Positions 48,675 to 60,992 of a DNA stretch of 64,000 nt are shown here, piece by piece. Position numbers and translations under genes: made by a program. Origin of the DNA: Loxodes magnus (taxonomy: Eukaryota; Ciliophora; Karyorelictea; Loxodida; Loxodidae); NCBI GenBank assembly GCA_946699065.1, contig CAMPDV010002000.1, positions 20,964 through 84,963 on the forward strand, in the 5' to 3' direction. The notes under the pieces were generated by a model that saw nothing but the letters and a program-made list of their open reading frames with translations, did no database searches and was not told the origin of the DNA. Each line of letters opens with the position of its first letter. The stretch's first letter is position 1.

Positions 48675-51274
48675 TCACTTTTCTTAGAAATCCTATCATT
48701 CTTTTAAACTTCTAGTTCATAAAACTTTCAAATACATAAACTGATCTTCAGACTCTTTTACTTGCTTTTCTTATTCACTTTTCTTAGAAATCTTATCATT
48801 CTTTTAAACTTCTAGTTCTTAAAACTTTCAAATACATAAACTGATCTTCAGACTCTTTTACTTGCTTTTCTTATTCACTTTTCTTAGAAATCTCATCATT
48901 CTTTTAAACTTCTAGTTCTTAAAACTTTCAAATACATAAACTGATCTTCAGACTCTTTTACTTGCTTTTCTTATTCACTTTTCTTAGAAATCTTATCATT
49001 CTTTTAAACTTCTAGTTCTTAAAACTTTCAAATACATAAACTGATCTTCAGACTCTTTTACTTGCTTTTCTTATTCACTTTTCTTAGAAATCCTATCATT
49101 CTTTTAAACTTCTAGTTCATAAAACTTTCAAATACATAAACTGATCTTCAGACTCTTTTACTTGCTTTTCTTATTCACTTTTCTTAGAAATCCTATCATT
49201 CTTTTAAACTTCTAGTTCTTAAAACTTTCAAATACATAAACTGATCTTCAGACTCTTTTACTTGCTTTTCTTATTCACTTTTCTTAGAAATCTCATCATT
49301 CTTTTAAACTTCTAGTTCTTAAAACTTTCAAATACATAAACTGATCTTCAGACTCTTTTACTTGCTTTTCTTATTCACTTTTCTTAGAAATCCTATCATT
49401 CTTTTAAACTTCTAGTTCTTAAAACTTTCAAATACATAAACTGATCTTCAGACTCTTTTACTTGCTTTTCTTATTCACTTTTCTTAGAAATCTTATCATT
49501 CTTTTAAACTTCTAGTTCTTAAAACTTTCAAATACATAAACTGATCTTCAGACTCTTTTACTTGCTTTTCTTATTCACTTTTCTTAGAAATCTTATCATT
49601 CTTTTAAACTTCTAGTTCTTAAAACTTTCAAATACATAAACTGATCTTCAGACTCTTTTACTTGCTTTTCTTATTCACTTTTCTTAGAAATCCTATCATT
49701 CTTTTAAACTTCTAGTTCTTAAAACTTTCAAATACATAAACTGATCTTCAGACTCTTTTACTTGCTTTTCTTATTCACTTTTCTTAGAAATCTTATCATT
49801 CTTTTAAACTTCTAGTTCTTAAAACTTTCAAATACATAAACTGATCTTCAGACTCTTTTACTTGCTTTTCTTATTCACTTTTCTTAGAAATCTCATCATT
49901 CTTTTAAACTTCTAGTTCTTAAAACTTTCAAATACATAAACTGATCTTCAGACTCTTTTACTTGCTTTTCTTATTCACTTTTCTTAGAAATCTTATCATT
50001 CTTTTAAACTTCTAGTTCTTAAAACTTTCAAATACATAAACTGATCTTCAGACTCTTTTACTTGCTTTTCTTATTCACTTTTCTTAGAAATCCTATCATT
50101 CTTTTAAACTTCTAGTTCTTAAAACTTTCAAATACATAAACTGATCTTTAGACTCTTTTACTTGCTTTTCTTATTCACTTTTCTTAGAAATCCTATCATT
50201 CTTTTAAACTTCTAGTTCTTAAAACTTTCAAATACATAAACTGATCTTCAGACTCTTTTACTTGCTTTTCTTATTCACTTTTCTTAGAAATCCTATCATT
50301 CTTTTAAACTTCTAGTTCTTAAAACTTTCAAATACATAAACTGATCTTCAGACTCTTTTACTTGCTTTTCTTATTCACTTTTCTTAGAAATCCTATCATT
50401 CTTTTAAACTTCTAGTTCTTAAAACTTTCAAATACATAAACTGATCTTCAGACTCTTTTACTTGCTTTTCTTATTCACTTTTCTTAGAAATCTCATCATT
50501 CTTTTAAACTTCTAGTTCTTAAAACTTTCAAATACATAAACTGATCTTCAGACTCTTTTACTTGCTTTTCTTATTCACTTTTCTTAGAAATCCTATCATT
50601 CTTTTAAACTTCTAGTTCTTAAAACTTTCAAATACATAAACTGATCTTTAGACTCTTTTACTTGCTTTTCTTATTCACTTTTCTTAGAAATCCTATCATT
50701 CTTTTAAACTTCTAGTTCATAAAACTTTCAAATACATAAACTGATCTTCAGACTCTTTTACTTGCTTTTCTTATTCACTTTTCTTAGAAATCCTATCATT
50801 CTTTTAAACTTCTAGTTCTTAAAACTTTCAAATACATAAACTGATCTTCAGACTCTTTTACTTGCTTTTCTTATTCACTTTTCTTAGAAATCTTATCATT
50901 TTTTTAAACTTCTAGTTCTTAAAACTTTCAAATACATAAACTGATCTTTAGACTCTTTTACTTGCTTTTCTTATTCACTTTTCTTAGAAATCTTATCATT
51001 CTTTTAAAATTCTAGTTCTTAAAACTTTCAAATACATAAACTGATCTTCAGACTCTTTTACTTGCTTTTCTTATTCACTTTTCTTAGAAATCTTATCATT
51101 CTTTTAAACTTCTAGTTCTTAAAACTTTCAAATACATAAACTGATCTTTAGACTCTTTTACTTGCTTTTCTTATTCACTTTTCTTAGAAATCCTATCATT
51201 CTTTTAAACTTCTAGTTCTTAAAACTTTCAAATACATAAACTGATCTTCAGACTCTTTTACTTGCTTTTCTTAT
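48675..51274 (+). repeat. 2600-bp higher-order repeat, copy 2 with a missing monomer
   Basis: The first 20 monomers (48675-50674) match copy 1 at +2600, with a few C/T swaps at the CTTATC/CCTATC site around 49.4-49.8 kb and one lost TTCAT. The ATTTTTTT unit with GATCTTTAG at 48075-48174 has no partner. The next units (TTCAT at 50719, then CCTATC, then ATTTTTTT with GATCTTTAG) match at +2500. Exactly one 100-bp monomer was therefore lost here or gained in copy 1. A private TTTTAAAATTC occurs near 51008. Confidence 0.88.
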
Positions 51275-54258
51275 TCACTTTTCTTAGAAATCCTATCATT
51301 CTTTTAAACTTCTAGTTCATAAAACTTTCAAATACATAAACTGATCTTCAGACTCTTTTACTTGCTTTTCTTATTCACTTTTCTTAGAAATCTTATCATT
51401 CTTTTAAACTTCTAGTTCTTAAAACTTTCAAATACATAAACTGATCTTCAGACTCTTTTACTTGCTTTTCTTATTCACTTTTCTTAGAAATCTTATCATT
51501 CTTTTAAACTTCTAGTTCTTAAAACTTTCAAATACATAAACTGATCTTCAGACTCTTTTACTTGCTTTTCTTATTCACTTTTCTTAGAAATCCTATCATT
51601 CTTTTAAACTTCTAGTTCTTAAAACTTTCAAATACATAAACTGATCTTCAGACTCTTTTACTTGCTTTTCTTATTCACTTTTCTTAGAAATCTTATCATT
51701 CTTTTAAACTTCTAGTTCTTAAAACTTTCAAATACATAAACTGATCTTCAGACTCTTTTACTTGCTTTTCTTATTCACTTTTCTTAGAAATCCTATCATT
51801 TTTTTAAACTTCTAGTTCTTAAAACTTTCAAATAAGTAAACTGATCTTCAGACTCTTTTACTTGCTTTTCTTATTCACTTTTCTTAGAAATCTTATCATT
51901 CTTTTAAACTTCTAGTTCTTAAAACTTTCAAATACATAAACTGATCTTCAGACTCTTTTACTTGCTTTTCTTATTCACTTTTCTTAGAAATCCTATCATT
52001 CTTTTAAACTTCTAGTTCTTAAAACTTTCAAATACATAAACTGATCTTCAGACTCTTTTACTTGCTTTTCTTATTCACTTTTCTTAGAAATCTTATCATT
52101 CTTTTAAACTTCTAGTTCTTAAAACTTTCAAATACATAAACTGATCTTCAGACTCTTTTACTTGCTTTTCTTATTCACTTTTCTTAGAAATCCTATCATT
52201 CTTTTAAACTTCTAGTTCTTAAAACTTTCAAATACATAAACTGATCTTCAGACTCTTTTACTTGCTTTTCTTATTCACTTTTCTTAGAAATCCTATCATT
52301 CTTTTAAACTTCTAGTTCTTAAAACTTTCAAATACATAAACTGATCTTCAGACTCTTTTACTTGCTTTTCTTATTCACTTTTCTTAGAAATCTTATCATT
52401 TTTTTAAACTTCTAGTTCTTAAAACTTTCAAATACATAAACTGATCTTTAGACTCTTTTACTTGCTTTTCTTATTCACTTTTCTTAGAAATCCTATCATT
52501 CTTTTAAACTTCTAGTTCTTAAAACTTTCAAATACATAAACTGATCTTCAGACTCTTTTACTTGCTTTTCTTATTCACTTTTCTTAGAAATCCTATCATT
52601 CTTTTAAACTTCTAGTTCTTAAAACTTTCAAATACATAAACTGATCTTCAGACTCTTTTACTTGCTTTTCTTATTCACTTTTCTTAGAAATCTTATCATT
52701 TTTTTAAACTTCTAGTTCTTAAAACTTTCAAATACATAAACTGATCTTTAGACTCTTTTACTTGCTTTTCTTATTCACTTTTCTTAGAAATCTTATCATT
52801 CTTTTAAACTTCTAGTTCTTAAAACTTTCAAATACATAAACTGATCTTCAGACTCTTTTACTTGCTTTTCTTATTCACTTTTCTTAGAAATCTTATCATT
52901 CTTTTAAACTTCTAGTTCTTAAAACTTTCAAATACATAAACTGATCTTCAGACTCTTTTACTTGCTTTTCTTATTCACTTTTCTTAGAAATCCTATCATT
53001 CTTTTAAACTTCTAGTTCTTAAAACTTTCAAATACATAAACTGATCTTCAGACTCTTTTACTTGCTTTTCTTATTCACTTTTCTTAGAAATCTTATCATT
53101 CTTTTAAACTTCTAGTTCTTAAAACTTTCAAATACATAAACTGATCTTCAGACTCTTTTACTTGCTTTTCTTATTCACTTTTCTTAGAAATCTTATCATT
53201 CTTTTAAACTTCTAGTTCTTAAAACTTTCAAATACATAAACTGATCTTCAGACTCTTTTACTTGCTTTTCTTATTCACTTTTCTTAGAAATCTTATCATT
53301 CTTTTAAACTTCTAGTTCTTAAAACTTTCAAATACATAAACTGATCTTCAGACTCTTTTACTTGCTTTTCTTATTCACTTTTCTTAGAAATCCTATCATT
53401 CTTTTAAACTTCTAGTTCTTAAAACTTTCAAATACATAAACTGATCTTCAGACTCTTTTACTTGCTTTTCTTATTCACTTTTCTTAGAAATCTTATCATT
53501 TTTTAAACTTCTAGTTCTTAAAACTTTCAAATACATAAACTGATCTTCAGACTCTTTTACTTGCTTTTCTTATTCACTTTTCTTAGAAATCCTATCATTT
53601 TTTTAAACTTCTAGTTCTTAAAACTTTCAAATACATAAACTGATCTTCAGACTCTTTTACTTGCTTTTCTTATTCACTTTTCTTAGAAATCTTATCATTC
53701 TTTTAAACTTCTAGTTCTTAAAACTTTCAAATACATAAACTGATCTTCAGACTCTTTTACTTGCTTTTCTTATTCACTTTTCTTAGAAATCTTATCATTC
53801 TTTTAAACTTCTAGTTCTTAAAACTTTCAAATACATAAACTGATCTTCAGACTCTTTTACTTGCTTTTCTTATTCACTTTTCTTAGAAATCTTATCATTC
53901 TTTTAAACTTCTAGTTCTTAAAACTTTCAAATACATAAACTGATCTTCAGACTCTTTTACTTGCTTTTCTTATTCACTTTTCTTAGAAATCCTATCATTC
54001 TTTTAAACTTCTAGTTCTTAAAACTTTCAAATACATAAACTGATCTTCAGACTCTTTTACTTGCTTTTCTTATTCACTTTTCTTAGAAATCTTATCATTT
54101 TTTTAAACTTCTAGTTCTTAAAACTTTCAAATACATAAACTGATCTTTAGACTCTTTTACTTGCTTTTCTTATTCACTTTTCTTAGAAATCTTATATAGT
54201 TCTTAAAACTTTCAAATACATAAACTGATCTTCAGACTCTTTTACTTGCTTTTCTTAT

Positions 54259-56658
54259 TCACTTTTCTTAGAAATCTTATCATTCTTTTAAACTTCTAGT
54301 TCTTAAAACTTTCAAATACATAAACTGATCTTCAGACTCTTTTACTTGCTTTTCTTATTCACTTTTCTTAGAAATCTTATCATTCTTTTAAACTTCTAGT
54401 TCTTAAAACTTTCAAATACATAAACTGATCTTCAGACTCTTTTACTTGCTTTTCTTATTCACTTTTCTTAGAAATCTTATCATTCTTTTAAACTTCTAGT
54501 TCTTAAAACTTTCAAATACATAAACTGATCTTCAGACTCTTTTACTTGCTTTTCTTATTCACTTTTCTTAGAAATCTTATCATTTTTTTAAACTTCTAGT
54601 TCTTAAAACTTTCAAATACATAAACTGATCTTTAGACTCTTTTACTTGCTTTTCTTATTCACTTTTCTTAGAAATCTTATCATTCTTTTAAACTTCTAGT
54701 TCTTAAAACTTTCAAATACATAAACTGATCTTCAGACTCTTTTACTTGCTTTTCTTATTCACTTTTCTTAGAAATCTTATCATTCTTTTAAACTTCTAGT
54801 TCTTAAAACTTTCAAATACATAAACTGATCTTCAGACTCTTTTACTTGCTTTTCTTATTCACTTTTCTTAGAAATCTTATCATTCTTTTAAACTTCTAGT
54901 TCTTAAAACTTTCAAATACATAAACTGATCTTCAGACTCTTTTACTTGCTTTTCTTATTCACTTTTCTTAGAAATTTTATCATTCTTTTAAACTTCTAGT
55001 TCTTAAAACTTTCAAATACATAAACTGATCTTCAGACTCTTTTACTTGCTTTTCTTATTCACTTTTCTTAGAAATCTTATCATTTTTTTAAACTTCTAGT
55101 TCTTAAAACTTTCAAATACATAAACTGATCTTCAGACTCTTTTACTTGCTTTTCTTATTCACTTTTCTTAGAAATCCTATCATTCTTTTAAACTTCTAGT
55201 TCTTAAAACTTTCAAATACATAAACTGATCTTCAGACTCTTTTACTTGCTTTTCTTATTCACTTTTCTTAGAAATCTTATCATTCTTTTAAACTTCTAGT
55301 TCTTAAAACTTTCAAATACATAAACTGATCTTCAGACTCTTTTACTTGCTTTTCTTATTCACTTTTCTTAGAAATCTTATCATTCTTTTAAACTTCTAGT
55401 TCTTAAAACTTTCAAATACATAAACTGATCTTCAGACTCTTTTACTTGCTTTTCTTATTCACTTTTCTTAGAAATCCTATCATTCTTTTAAACTTCTAGT
55501 TCTTAAAACTTTCAAATACATAAACTGATTTTCAGACTCTTTTACTTGCTTTTCTTATTCACTTTTCTTAGAAATCTTATCATTCTTTTAAACTTCTAGT
55601 TCTTAAAACTTTCAAATACATAAACTGATCTTCAGACTCTTTTACTTGCTTTTCTTATTCACTTTTCTTAGAAATCCTATCATTTTTTAAAACTTCTAGT
55701 TCTTAAAACTTTCAAATACATAAACTGATCTTCAGACTCTTTTACTTGCTTTTCTTATTCACTTTTCTTAGAAATCTTATCATTTTTTTAAACTTCTAGT
55801 TCTTAAAACTTTCAAATACATAAACTGATCTTCAGACTCTTTTACTTGCTTTTCTTATTCACTTTTCTTAGAAATCTTATCATTCTTTTAAACTTCTAGT
55901 TCTTAAAACTTTCAAATACATAAACTGATCTTCAGACTCTTTTACTTGCTTTTCTTATTCACTTTTCTTAGAAATCTTATCATTCTTTTAAACTTCTAGT
56001 TCTTAAAACTTTCAAATACATAAACTGATCTTCAGACTCTTTTACTTGCTTTTCTTATTCACTTTTCTTAGAAATCCTATCATTCTTTTAAACTTCTAGT
56101 TCTTAAAACTTTCAAATACATAAACTGATTTTCAGACTCTTTTACTTGCTTTTCTTATTCACTTTTCTTAGAAATCCTATCATTCTTTTAAACTTCTAGT
56201 TCTTAAAACTTTCAAATACATAAACTGATCTTCAGACTCTTTTACTTGCTTTTCTTATTCACTTTTCTTAGAAATCTTATCATTCTTTTAAACTTCTAGT
56301 TCTTAAAACTTTCAAATACATAAACTGATCTTCAGACTCTTTTACTTGCTTTTCTTATTCACTTTTCTTAGAAATCCTATCATTTTTTTAAACTTCTAGT
56401 TCTTAAAACTTTCAAATACATAAACTGATCTTTAGACTCTTTTACTTGCTTTTCTTATTCACTTTTCTTAGAAATCTTATCATTCTTTTAAACTTCTAGT
56501 TCTTAAAACTTTCAAATACATAAACTGATCTTTAGACTCTTTTACTTGCTTTTCTTATTCACTTTTCTTAGAAATCCTATCATTCTTTTAAACTTCTAGT
56601 TCTTAAAACTTTCAAATACATAAACTGATCTTCAGACTCTTTTACTTGCTTTTCTTAT
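54259..56658 (+). repeat. Pure-L domain, 24 consecutive long monomers
   Basis: After a single S unit (54174-54258, TATATAG) exactly 2400 bp of L monomers follow, up to the S unit at 56659, which itself has CTTAATAATTTC. The first TTTTTTAAAACTT variant of the window appears near 55684 in this stretch. That variant becomes common only further right. Confidence 0.86.
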
Positions 56659-58668
56659 TCACTTTTCTTAGAAATCTTATATAGTTCTTAATAATTTCAA
56701 ATACATAAACTGATTTTCAGACTCTTTTACTTGCTTTTCTTATTCACTTTTCTTAGAAATCTTATCTAGTTCTTAAAACTTTCAAATACATAAACTGATC
56801 TTCAGACTCTTTTACTTGCTTTTCTTATTCACTTTTCTTAGAAATCTTATCTAGTTCTTAAAACTTTCAAATACATAAACTGATCTTTAGACTCTTTTAC
56901 TTGCTTTACTTATTCACTTTTCTTAGAAATCTTATCATTTTTTTAAACTTCTAGTTCTTAAAACTTTCAAATACATAAACTGATCTTCAGACTCTTTTAC
57001 TTGCTTTTCTTATTCTCTTTTCTTAGAAATCTTATATAGTTCTTAAAACTTTCAAATACATAAACTGATCTTCAGACTGTTTTACTTGCTTTTCTTATTC
57101 ACTTTTCTTAGAAATCCTATCATTCTTTTAAACTTCTAGTTCTTAAAACTTTCAAATACATAAACTGATCTTCAGACTCTTTTACTTGCTTTTCTTATTC
57201 ACTTTTCTTAGAAATCTTATCATTCTTTTAAACTTCTAGTTCTTAAAACTTTCAAATACATAAACTGATCTTCAGACTCTTTTACTTGCTTTTCTTATTC
57301 ACTTTTCTTAGAAATCTTATCATTCTTTTAAACTTCTAGTTCTTAAAACTTTCAAATACATAAACTGATCTTCAGACTCTTTTACTTGCTTTTCTTATTC
57401 ACTTTTCTTAGAAATCTTATCATTCTTTTAAACTTCTAGTTCTTAAAACTTTCAAATACATAAGCTGATCTTCAGACTCTTTTACTTGCTTTTCTTATTC
57501 ACTTTTCTTAGAAATCTTATCTAGTTCTTAAAACTTTCAAATACATAAACTAATCTTCAGACTCTTTTACTTGCTTTTCTTATTCACTTTTCTTAGAAAT
57601 CCTATCATTTTTTTAAACTTATAGTTCTTAAAACTTTCAAATACATAAACTGATCTTTAGACTCTTTTACTTGCTTTTCTTAATCACTTTTCTTAGAAAT
57701 CTTATCATTCTTTTAAACTTCTAGTTCTTAAAACTTTCAAATACATAAACTGATCTTCAGACTCTTTTACTTGCTTTTCTTATTCACTTTTCTTAGAAAT
57801 CCTATCATTCTTTTAAACTTCTAGTTCTTAAAACTTTCAAATACATAAACTGATCTTCAGACTCTTTTACTTGCTTTTCTTATTCACTTTTCTTAGAAAT
57901 CCTATCATTCTTTTAAACTTCTAGTTCTTAAAACTTTCAAATACATAAACTGATTTTCAGACTCTTTTACTTGCTTTTCTTATTCACTTTTCTTAGAAAT
58001 CTTATATAGTTCTTAAAACTTTCAAATACAAAAACTGATCTTTAGACTCTTTTACTTGCTTTACTTATTCACTTTTCTTAGAAATCTTATCATTCTTTTA
58101 AACTTCTAGTTCTTAAAACTTTCAAATACATAAACTGATCTTTAGACTCTTTTACTTGCTTTTCTTATTCACTTTTCTTAGAAATCCTATCATTTTTTTA
58201 AACTTCTAGTTCTTAAAACTTTCAAATACATAAACTGATCTTTAGACTCTTTTACTTGCTTTTCTTATTCACTTTTCTTAGAAATCTTATCATTCTTTTA
58301 AACTTCTAGTTCTTAAAACTTTCAAATACATAAACTGATCTTTAGACTCTTTTACTTGCTTTTCTTATTCACTTTTCTTAGAAATCTTATCATTTTTTTA
58401 AACTTCTAGTTCTTAAAACTTTCAAATACATAAACTGATCTTCAGACTCTTTTACTTGCTTTTCTTATTCACTTTTCTTAGAAATCCTATCATTCTTTTA
58501 AACTTCTAGTTCTTAAAACTTTCAAATACATAAACTGATCTTCAGACTCTTTTACTTGCTTTTCTTATTCACTTTTCTTAGAAATCTTATCATTCTTTTA
58601 AACTTCTAGTTCTTAAAACTTTCAAATACATAAACTGATCTTCAGACTCTTTTACTTGCTTTTCTTAT

Positions 58669-59453
58669 TCACTTATCTTAGAAATCTTATCATTCATTTA
58701 AACTTCTAGTTCTTAAAACTTTCAAATACATAAACTGATCTTCAGACTCTTTTACTTGCTTTTCTTATTCACTTTTCTTAGAAATCTTATCTAGTTCTTA
58801 AAACTTTCAAATACATAAACTGATTTTCAGACTCTTTTACTTGCTTTTCTTATTCACTTTTCTTAGAAATCCTATCATTTTTTTAAACTTCTAGTTCTTA
58901 AAACTTTCAAATACATAAACTGATCTTTAGACTCTTTTACTTGCTTTTCTTATTCACTTTTCTTAGAAATCTTATCATTCTTTTAAACTTCTAGTTCTTA
59001 AAACTTTCAAATACATAAACTGATCTTCAGACTCTTTTACTTGCTTTTCTTATTCACTTTTCTTAGAAATCTTATCATTCTTTTAAACTTCTAGTTCTTA
59101 AAACTTTCAAATACATAAACTGTTCTTCAGACTCTTTTACTTGCTTTTCTTATTCACTTTTCTTAGAAATCTTATCATTTTTTAAAACTTCTAGTTCTTA
59201 AAACTTTCAAATACATAAACTGATCTTCAGACTCTTTTACTTGCTTTTCTTATTCACTTTTCTTAGAAATCCTATCATTCTTTTAAACTTCTAGTTCTTA
59301 AAACTTTCAAATACATAAACTGATCTTCAGACTCTTTTACTTGCTTTTCTTATTCACTTTTCTTAGAAATCTTATCATTCTTTTAAACTTCTAGTTCTTA
59401 AAACTTTCAAATACATAAACTGATCTTCAGACTCTTTTACTTGCTTTTCTTAT
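58669..59453 (+). repeat. 785-bp higher-order repeat, copy 1
   Basis: Eight monomers: an L unit with CACTTATCTTAG and ATTCATTTAAAC, S with GATTTTCAG, CCTATC-ATTTTTTT with GATCTTTAG, CTTATC, CTTATC with CTGTTC, TTTTTTAAAAC L, CCTATC and CTTATC. The CACTTATC and CTGTTC marks both recur exactly 785 bp downstream (58675/59460 and 59121/59906). Confidence 0.88.
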
Positions 59454-60038
59454 TCACTTATCTTAGAAATCTTATCATTCATTTAAACTTCTAGTTCTTA
59501 AAACTTTCAAATACATAAACTGATCTTCAGACTCTTTTACTTGCTTTTCTTATTCACTTTTCTTAGAAATCTTATCTAGTTCTTAAAACTTTCAAATACA
59601 TAAACTAATCTTCAGACTCTTTTACTTGCTTTTCTTATTCACTTTTCTTAGAAATCCTATCATTTTTTTAAACTTCTAGTTCTTAAAACTTTCAAATACA
59701 TAAACTGATCTTTAGACTCTTTTACTTGCTTTTCTTATTCACTTTTCTTAGAAATCTTATCATTCTTTTAAACTTCTAGTTCTTAAAACTTTCAAATACA
59801 TAAACTGATTTTCAGACTCTTTTACTTGCTTTTCTTATTCACTTTTCTTAGAAATCTTATCATTCTTTTAAACTTCTAGTTCTTAAAACTTTCAAATACA
59901 TAAACTGTTCTTCAGACTCTTTTACTTGCTTTTCTTATTCACTTTTCTTAGAAATCTTATCATTTTTTAAAACTTCTAGTTCTTAAAACTTTCAAATACA
60001 TAAACTGATCTTCAGACTCTTTTACTTGCTTTTCTTAT
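59454..60038 (+). repeat. 785-bp higher-order repeat, copy 2 (six monomers)
   Basis: It repeats the first six monomers of copy 1, with CTAATC in place of GATTTTCAG in the S unit and GATTTTCAG in the fourth unit. The block then continues with another CTAATC S (60039) and a CTGTTC L unit (60191), a 285-bp step, so a smaller sub-block was re-amplified from its end. A similar S(CTAATC) plus CTGTTC L pair recurs near 61.8 and 62.2 kb, 385 bp apart. Confidence 0.86.
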
Positions 60039-60893
60039 TCACTTTTCTTAGAAATCTTATCTAGTTCTTAAAACTTTCAAATACATAAACTAATCTTCAG
60101 ACTCTTTTACTTGCTTTTCTTATTCACTTTTCTTAGAAATCTTATCATTCTTTTAAACTTCTAGTTCTTAAAACTTTCAAATACATAAACTGTTCTTCAG
60201 ACTCTTTTACTTGCTTTTCTTATTCACTTTTCTTAGAAATCTTATCATTTTTTTAAACTTCTAGTTCTTAAAACTTTCAAATACATAAACTGATCTTTAG
60301 ACTCTTTTACTTGCTTTTCTTATTCACTTTTCTTAGAAATCCTATCATTCTTTTAAACTTCTAGTTCTTAAAACTTTCAAATACATAAACTGATTTTCAG
60401 ACTCTTTTACTTGCTTTTCTTATTCACTTTTCTTAGAAATCCTATCATTCTTTTAAACTTCTAGTTCTTAAAACTTTCAAATACATAAACTGATCTTCAG
60501 ACTCTTTTACTTGCTTTTCTTATTCACTTTTCTTAGAAATCTTATATAGTTCTTAAAACTTTCAAATACATAAACTGATCTTCAGACTCTTTTACTTGCT
60601 TTTCTTATTCACTTTTCTTAGAAATCTTATCTAGTTCTTAAAACTTTCAAATACATAAACTGATCTTCAGACTCTTTTACTTGCTTTTCTTATTCACTTT
60701 TCTTAGAAATCTTATCATTTTTTTAAACTTCTAGTTCTTAAAACTTTCAAATACATAAACTGATCTTTAGACCCTTTTACTTGCTTTTCTTATCCACTTT
60801 TCTTAGAAATCTTATCATTCTTTTAAACTTCTAGTTCTTAAAACTTTCAAATACATAAACTGATCTTTAGACTCTTTTACTTGCTTTTCTTAT

Positions 60894-60992
60894 TCACTTT
60901 TCTTAAAAATCTTATCATTCTTTTAAACTTCTATTCTTAAAACTTTCAAATACATAAACTGATCTTCAGACTCTTTTACTTGCTTTTCTTAT
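60894..60992 (+). repeat. Third copy of the double-marked 99-bp monomer
   Basis: It has the same two linked marks as the units at 2935 and 6309 but lies about 54.6-58 kb away, with different neighbours. The preceding units carry GATCTTTAG, and the next unit is itself a shortened form with TTTTTTAAACT and GTTCTTTAAAC. The shared double mark suggests common descent by long-distance copying rather than chance. The flanks do not show an extended shared block. Confidence 0.85.

Larger units (their letters stand above)
45875..54173 (+). repeat. Pure-L domain, 83 consecutive long monomers
   Basis: From the end of the S unit at 45790 to the S unit at 54174 there are 8299 bp. That equals 83 L monomers with one 1-bp deletion, in the T run of ATTTTTTT near 53500. 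No S unit of any class and no TCTC mark occurs. By comparison, 11 of the first 31 monomers in the window are short. Marks typical here are CTCATC and TTCAT. The domain contains the 2600-bp HOR and then about 29 less regular L units. Confidence 0.92.
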
